Of a stretch of DNA of 64,000 bases, positions 58,941 to 64,000 are shown piece by piece (position 1 is the first letter of the stretch; every line of letters begins with the position of its first letter). The DNA is from Isoetes taiwanensis (Eukaryota; Streptophyta; Lycopodiopsida; Isoetales; Isoetaceae): positions 15,789,877-15,853,876 of the forward strand of contig JAJEKV010000013.1 of the NCBI GenBank assembly GCA_021234155.1. Direction: 5' to 3'. The notes below the pieces were generated by a model, which saw only the letters and a list, made by a program, of their open reading frames with translations, was not told the origin of the DNA and searched no databases. Both the position numbers and the translations under genes were made by a program.

Positions 58941-60170
58941 ATGACATTTGCTCCATCGTGTGAATTCTCATTTCCTTCCGAACCGCTGATCTTTTCACCT
59001 CAAGCTTCGACTTCTCGAGCTTATCTAACAAGTCGATGCATATATTGTACTTTGAGAAGTTGTTATATTGCATTCTTTTGACATCTGAAAAATGCTTACT
59101 CCAGAGCTTGCTGAAGGCTGATTGTGAAATCTTGTCCACACCTATTTCCTCTAGAAGATTGTTGATCATTTGTAAAATCACTTTTTGTGTGAAATATGCA
59201 GGCAACATTTGAACTACTTTCCTGCACCCCTCTTCATCAACCGCACTCTTCTGAGGCATACTCTCAGCATGATAGTTAACAAACATCTCGAATAAACTCT
59301 GAGGTGCAAGCACCTTGGGGGTTGTCCTCGCCTTTCCCCGATTACCATGCCAACCTATTTGAGCCCCCCTCTTTTGGTTCCGCCTAAATCTCCACCATGT
59401 AGAGGCTGATATATCTAGTATGGTTGTCATTACACTGTTGCATATCCATTTCCCACCAATAGGAAATCCCTTGTTCCGGACATCAGGTGATGGCCCAAAT
59501 GCATGTTCTATGATGTTGTAAATATAAGTTTTTCTAGCATCATGAGTTTTCTCCTTGTAGATTGATCTGGCTTCCACAAGCTCTTTCACTGTGAATCTAC
59601 CAAAGCAGTTGTTGGGGCAGCCACAATCCCCCCCCTAATGGCTTGCATGGTCTCTTCACTATAGTTGTTAGCATCTTTTACAATTTGAAACTTTTTCTTC
59701 CTCATCTTCCTCTTCAAGAAGTTGTAGACCCTTCTTTCTGGTATGAATACATCCATAGGAGGTATAAATGGAACGTCATTTTCATCCACCGCCACATTAT
59801 TTTCTCCAACACGCTCAATTCTTTGAAGCAACCCTTTTCCTATTATCTCAATGGAGTCCACTGGCCATAACAACAAGGCTGGCAACCTTCACCAACAATT
59901 TCTCTGTTGCACTAATGATACAAATTTACTTTCTCGTCCTTCCATGTTAATTTGGAAACCACTATTCTTCTTTCCTCATTAGCACCAGCTGGGTTTTTAA
60001 TATTATCTGCATTTGCTTCAGATGGCTTCTCATTCTTATTTGCATTAATCTCTTCCACATCCATGTCCTCGGCATCATTCTCTTCTGCTTGAGGTTCTTG
60101 GTTATATGGTTCCTCAGTACTAGCTTCACGAGAAATCTGTAAATCAGAAGAAAGGATGAGGAGAACATGG
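58941..60170 (-). pseudogene. DUF7869-type transposase-like protein, N-terminal half
   Basis: The minus strand encodes, in order: an acidic, Asn-rich leader (EEPYNQEPQAEENDAEDMDV) near 60,090; IPPMDVFIPERRVYNFLKRK; a Cys motif CGCPNNC (59,600-59,625, reached only by a one-base shift at a G-run); FTVKELVEARSIYKEKTHDA; a helix-turn-helix-like block (NSVMTTILDISASTWWRF); RGAQIGWHGNRGKA; LPAYFTQKVILQMINNL; ISQSAFSKLWSKHF; KYNICIDLLDKL; and MEQMS, where the TIR element cuts in. This matches the N-terminal layout of DUF7869 proteins. With the G-run shift and the later frameshift the gene is not functional as it stands. Confidence 0.75.
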
Positions 60171-61552
60171 TATTGTATATAAATCAAATATTTATACAAA
60201 TTAACTCACGCTTGACGCAACACCTAAATTACCAGGTTCTGCATAGGATTAATGCCTACACCGCGTTACGCGTTGCAATTTGCGCGACACGTATGGACAA
60301 TAGTAATAGTAATATAAAGTAGATAAGAAAAGCATATTAATTTATCAAATTAAGATATGTCGCGTTGGGCGCGACTCATACAAAATTATCCAATATTACT
60401 GTTTGTGACATAACAAGTCTCGACACGTCAGCACATATGCTATTTCGTATGAATTAGTACAAATATCTTTTCGTGATTCCAATCTCTGCAGTTTTTTTTG
60501 CTCAGTACTTTCTCTTGCGCAATGGGTTACTTAAACGGTTTGGTGCACGTCAATGCTACCAATGGAGTTCATGTCCACGAGCAAGGCTTGGCCTTGAGCC
60601 CTGCCAAAGCCCGAGACATGGCACTTCAAAGAGATATCCCAAAAGCCACCTTATTCAGGGATTTTCACATGATCCACAAGCTCAACCATGTCCTCCCAGT
60701 CCCGGAGGAGAGAGATTTTTTTGGAAGTGCCCTACAGCCAATGGCAGGCTTAACAGATGCCGAGTTCAATGCCCACATAGCTGAAGTAGTTCTCCATATA
60801 GCTGTCTCAATTGACATCATTTTGTTTTGCGCCATTTCTTAGTCCTAGAAGCTGGGCAAAGAAATTTGTTAGAGAGTTTAAGGAGCTACCATTCTGGAAT
60901 GCTGCGCCAAAATGATCTGCCTGCTGCTGATGACAAATCTAGATGCAGATAGACTAGATTATATTGTACAAAGGACAGTAATTGTTGAACCTGCACCACT
61001 GCTACCAGTCTTACCAGAATAGCTTCTATGAAGCTCTGTTATACAAAAGTTGTGGAATAAAAAAAAATGATCACTTACACAATTTGTCAACTCAAGTATA
61101 TGTTTTTCTGTTCTTTTTCTTTTCGCGCTGAGCATGAGTCAGTCTATAAGGAAAAGAAACATGTCTAAAAGTGTTTTATAGAAAACCATATTAACTTCTC
61201 GCGTCAGGCGTGAGTAAACTCCAGTTCATTAAAACTCATTTCTTAAAAGACATTAGATTTACTGTACATATTAGTTTTAGTTAATTAACACCAAAAACAA
61301 CTACTACAGAGTACATACAAGTCAGTATACTATACTCAATAATGTAGCCAATAATTGATAGGAAATACAAGTGATAATTTCCTAGTGATATATATTGATA
61401 ATGAGGGTGTTGTTTGCAGTGAGAGACAGCTTTGGCATTTCAATCTACAGACATTGTGATGTCACTTCTAATCAAGTTCTTGTCTGGATGTAGACGATTT
61501 TTTATTCAACAAGGAAAAACCATGGCAGTTACAAAAGGAAAGGATCATTCTT
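60171..61552. other. No recognised gene; one coding-like frame
   Basis: A 114-codon plus-strand frame at 60,498-60,842 (MLSTFSCAMGYLNGLVHVN, RDFHMIHKLNHVLPVPEERD) is less AT-rich than its surroundings and has protein-like composition, but I know no homologue. The remainder is AT-rich and featureless. Confidence 0.3.
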
Positions 61553-62506
61553 TCACCAACCGGGCTCATCACGAGCAGGTGGCATGGTCACTCTCTTATC
61601 TTCATAAACACCATACTCTGGAACCCACACAAGGTGGATGGCAACCTTATATGTATCAGGATAACTTATCGCAGAGGCTATTGCAACTTCCTGAAGCCAC
61701 GGATCGAGTTCCAAGACCCTCTGCAGGCATCTATAAGTATCAGAATAGTTCATGGAGCAAATGATGGAATCCACATATTCTGGAACCGGTGGCAAAGGTA
61801 GATCGACAATTGCAATTAGAACAGGACGTGATTGGATTGCGGGACATGACTAATACACTGCCAGTGAGGGAAACTCATATTTATAGCATGAGCAATACAG
61901 TAGCAGCATTATTGTATAGACATACGAGTATGCATGTGAGTAGCACATCTAAAGGTGACAGGTGAAATATGCTACAGTAGCTACAATGAAGAGCAACAGT
62001 GCTACAGTAAAATTTCAGTACATACCTCTCTGAGTAGTGTTGTTGGCCAAACCAAGAAACTCCTTAGTGATTCTTCAAGTGTTTCTGCTCCTGCATGTTG
62101 TCTTTGTAATAATTGAGTGGTAGCAAAGCAGTCTGTCAATCTAATTCTAATATAATCAGGTCCCAAGGGCACTCCATGGCATGTTGTAGTTGGTGCCATG
62201 TTATCAACAATGCTTTTGCCAATTACATCTTTCCTGTTTTATGTTAACAAGAAGCATGCTTCTCCAATGGAAAATTTCATTTCTCCTGCTTGATTGGTCA
62301 TTTCTTCAACCTTCAAAGCTTTGTTAATTATGTTGCATAAGTTCTGGCGCCTCAATCCACTCACTTAATAGAAGAACTACCTGAGATATGGCAGCCTGAT
62401 CCAGCGCTTCAGCAAGCTTATCTGAGTAATAAGTTGTATCCAAGCTTCTCGAGCTGCAACATAGCTCAATTCCAGTTACAAGAGCTTCACAAACTTCGAT
62501 ATGGCA
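61553..62506 (-). CDS. Unrecognised minus-strand multi-exon gene (partial)
   Basis: Three coding-like blocks with plausible splice sites. About 62,381-62,506 has TTYYSDKLAEALDQAAISQ, then a GT donor. 62,035-62,238 has MAPTTTCHGVPLGPDYIRIR and TLEESLRSFLVWPTTLL, then GTATGT. 61,553 to about 61,825 has PEYVDSIICSMNYSDTYRCL and AIHLVWVPEYGVYEDKRV, then a stop. SFLVWPT-like strings occur in plant CACTA transposase C-termini, so transposon origin is possible. The blocks could equally be separate relics. No function is assigned. Confidence 0.35.
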
Positions 62507-62754
62507 ACTAAATGTTAGTATGTTTGAGTTTTTAATAGATTAGAAACTCTCTGAGATTTTGATACTTCTAAATGAAAGAAGTTAGATTCAGGAGATTGTA
62601 AATGTCTATTATCTAATCCATGTAGTCTACAACAAGCCAATTTCTGGCTTTTCTGTTTTGGTCTTTGTCCTTCTCAAAGATAGCAATAGACAATCCCGCA
62701 ACTACAGAAGGAGGCAGTTTGTCTTGCAAAACATGGAAAACATAGCACAATCAT
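62507..62754. other. Flank of the truncated LINE
   Basis: AT-rich. Ends in the target-duplication copy CATAGCACAATCAT (62,741-62,754). Confidence 0.5.
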
Positions 62755-63570
62755 ACCTGTAGTCCCTCAGGATGATGTGGTGTTCATCCGGATGTTGTGT
62801 CTTCTTGTTTTGTGCGGTCTTGTTACCGGGTGCTGGCTATTCATGACACTCTGCCCCCTTCTGGCAAGTGGTCTCTGCAGCTTCCGGGTTCTCGATGGCG
62901 CTCGGGTTGGACGTGGACATGGAGCTCACTTCCCCCACCGAAGGTTAGGGTGCTTCTGTGGGAGGTGGTGCACCGTATCGTGGGTGAATGCCCTTGTGAG
63001 TCGGTTTAGGCGGTGTGAGCCCTCTACGCCCCTTGTTGTGGCCTTCATCGTGAGGCTGTGGAGCATTGTCCGGTTTTATGCCCTCACTTGCGGTACTGGG
63101 ATTGGGTAAGGGCTCTGTTTGGTGAGATTGACTAGCCAACGATTCTTTGCTTCATGTGTATCCTCGGTGCTTGGCCGCTCTTGCGGCAATGAAGCCTTGC
63201 ATCCGTGCGTGGGCTTGGTTGGTGTGGCTGATTTGGAAGCGGCGGTGGTTGTGGATCTTTCGGGGGATTCAGCGGCTGCAGCCTCTCGATTCCTCGACTT
63301 CGGTATAAGCTATTTCAAAGCTTTCGGTGTTCCTGGATTAGTAGAGCGGAAGTTTGCCATTTAGGCGGGACTTCTTGGGTGTTGTAGATGGTGATGGTCG
63401 GTTTATGCAGAAAGAGGAGTTGCGATTTTCAATGAGTTTGTTGTGGAGTGTCGAGGTATCGCTGTCTCTTTGGGGCAGTTCTCCTTCCTCCTCACTTGCT
63501 TTGTAACATTACCATTCTTTTAATATATTGATGACACAGTTCTTAAAAAAAAAAAAAAAAAAAAAAAAAA
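62755..63570 (+). mobile_element. 5'-truncated L1-type LINE insertion
   Basis: Homologous to the last part of the 37.6-45.2 kb LINE: RWRSGWTWTWSSLPPPKVRV, a Cys/His cluster (APCCGLHREAVEHCPVLCP), AWLVWLIWKRRWLWIF, a similar 3' UTR, and a 26-base poly(A). The 14-bp duplication CATAGCACAATCAT lies at 62,741-62,754 and 63,571-63,584. Several stops and shifts break the frame. The perfect duplication indicates a fairly young insertion. Confidence 0.93.
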
Positions 63571-63584
63571 CATAGCACAATCAT

Positions 63585-64000
63585 TTCAATTCAAGGTTGT
63601 TGACTTGTATAGGATATGATGCTATAAACTTGGTAAGGAAACATATGCTGAGAGTTTTATGTGCCTGTGCAGGTCTTTGATGAAGAGAAGATCAGTACTA
63701 TAGGTGCAGTCTGTATGACACTAGGATTCTCATCAAGCACTTCATTCTCTCTCATTGGTAATGTTCTAGAGCACCGTTCTAATATAAATGGTCTGTTGAA
63801 TTTGTCTACCCAGCAAGCTAGTAGGCTGTGAGTGACATCTTGGAAACTTAGTTCTTGCTTGTTTATGATGGTTTAATGTTCTAGTACCAATTACCTACTG
63901 GTAAGGAGAGAAGATCACTTCTATGGATACCACTGGCAGTATACCAGATGATCTCTTTTTACTTCCTGTTATTACTTTCCCTGTATGTGCAGAGTGTTTT
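63585..64000. other. No certain gene at the window edge
   Basis: A short stretch near 63,670-63,760 is open on both strands (plus VFDEEKISTIGAVCMTLGF after a CAG acceptor; minus ENPSVIQTAPIVLIFSS), so an exon here is possible but neither strand nor family can be chosen. Confidence 0.3.

Noticed and set aside
1-64000. CRISPR arrays, bacterial operons, phage genes
   Set aside because: No regular spaced repeats and no prokaryotic gene layout; all recognised genes are plant nuclear genes or eukaryotic mobile elements.

Overview
The window is nuclear DNA from a land plant with a large, repeat-rich genome. The evidence is split genes with GT-AG introns for plant proteins: exocyst EXO84, the thylakoid protein PGRL1, nucleus-type plastid accA, RBOH, PPR and F-box-kelch. 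L1-type and another LINE class, tRNA-derived SINE-like sequence and LTR elements primed by initiator-Met tRNA also occur. LINE and DUF7869-type families like these make a non-flowering plant (fern or similar) plausible, but the sequence does not prove a lineage.

Layout. 2.1-17.3 kb: a LINE reverse-transcriptase gene split by a 13.6 kb LTR retrotransposon with an AATTA target-site duplication. The retrotransposon interior lacks recognisable gag-pol but carries a decayed, intron-containing fragment of the plastid acetyl-CoA carboxylase alpha-subunit gene. 18.1-19.2 kb: a block of hairpins and palindromes. 19.97-24.3 kb: an apparently intact seven-exon EXO84 gene, the best host gene here. 25.3 kb: a MITE. 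27.3-28.1 kb: abutting F-box-kelch and PPR pseudogenes. 32.8-33.4 kb: an RBOH EF-hand relic. 34.7-37.4 kb: the 3' two-thirds of PGRL1. 37.6-45.2 kb: a decayed L1-type LINE split by a solo LTR (TSD TGGAC).

46-60 kb: a large minus-strand unit that includes a DUF7869-type, transposase-like gene. A 5.57 kb terminal-inverted-repeat element carrying part of a SET-domain gene has inserted into it (TSD ATGA). A miniature LTR retrotransposon (TRIM) sits in another minus-strand reading frame of the unit. 61.5-64 kb: minus-strand coding-like exons of unknown function, with a 5'-truncated L1-type copy (14 bp TSD).

How it fits together: only EXO84 and possibly PGRL1 look like working host genes. The rest is a set of nested insertions. 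In four of them the broken reading frame closes exactly when the insert and one TSD copy are removed, so insertion order can be read directly. Two unrelated mobile elements (an LTR element and a TIR element) each carry pieces of host genes with introns, which is the most interesting theme of the window.
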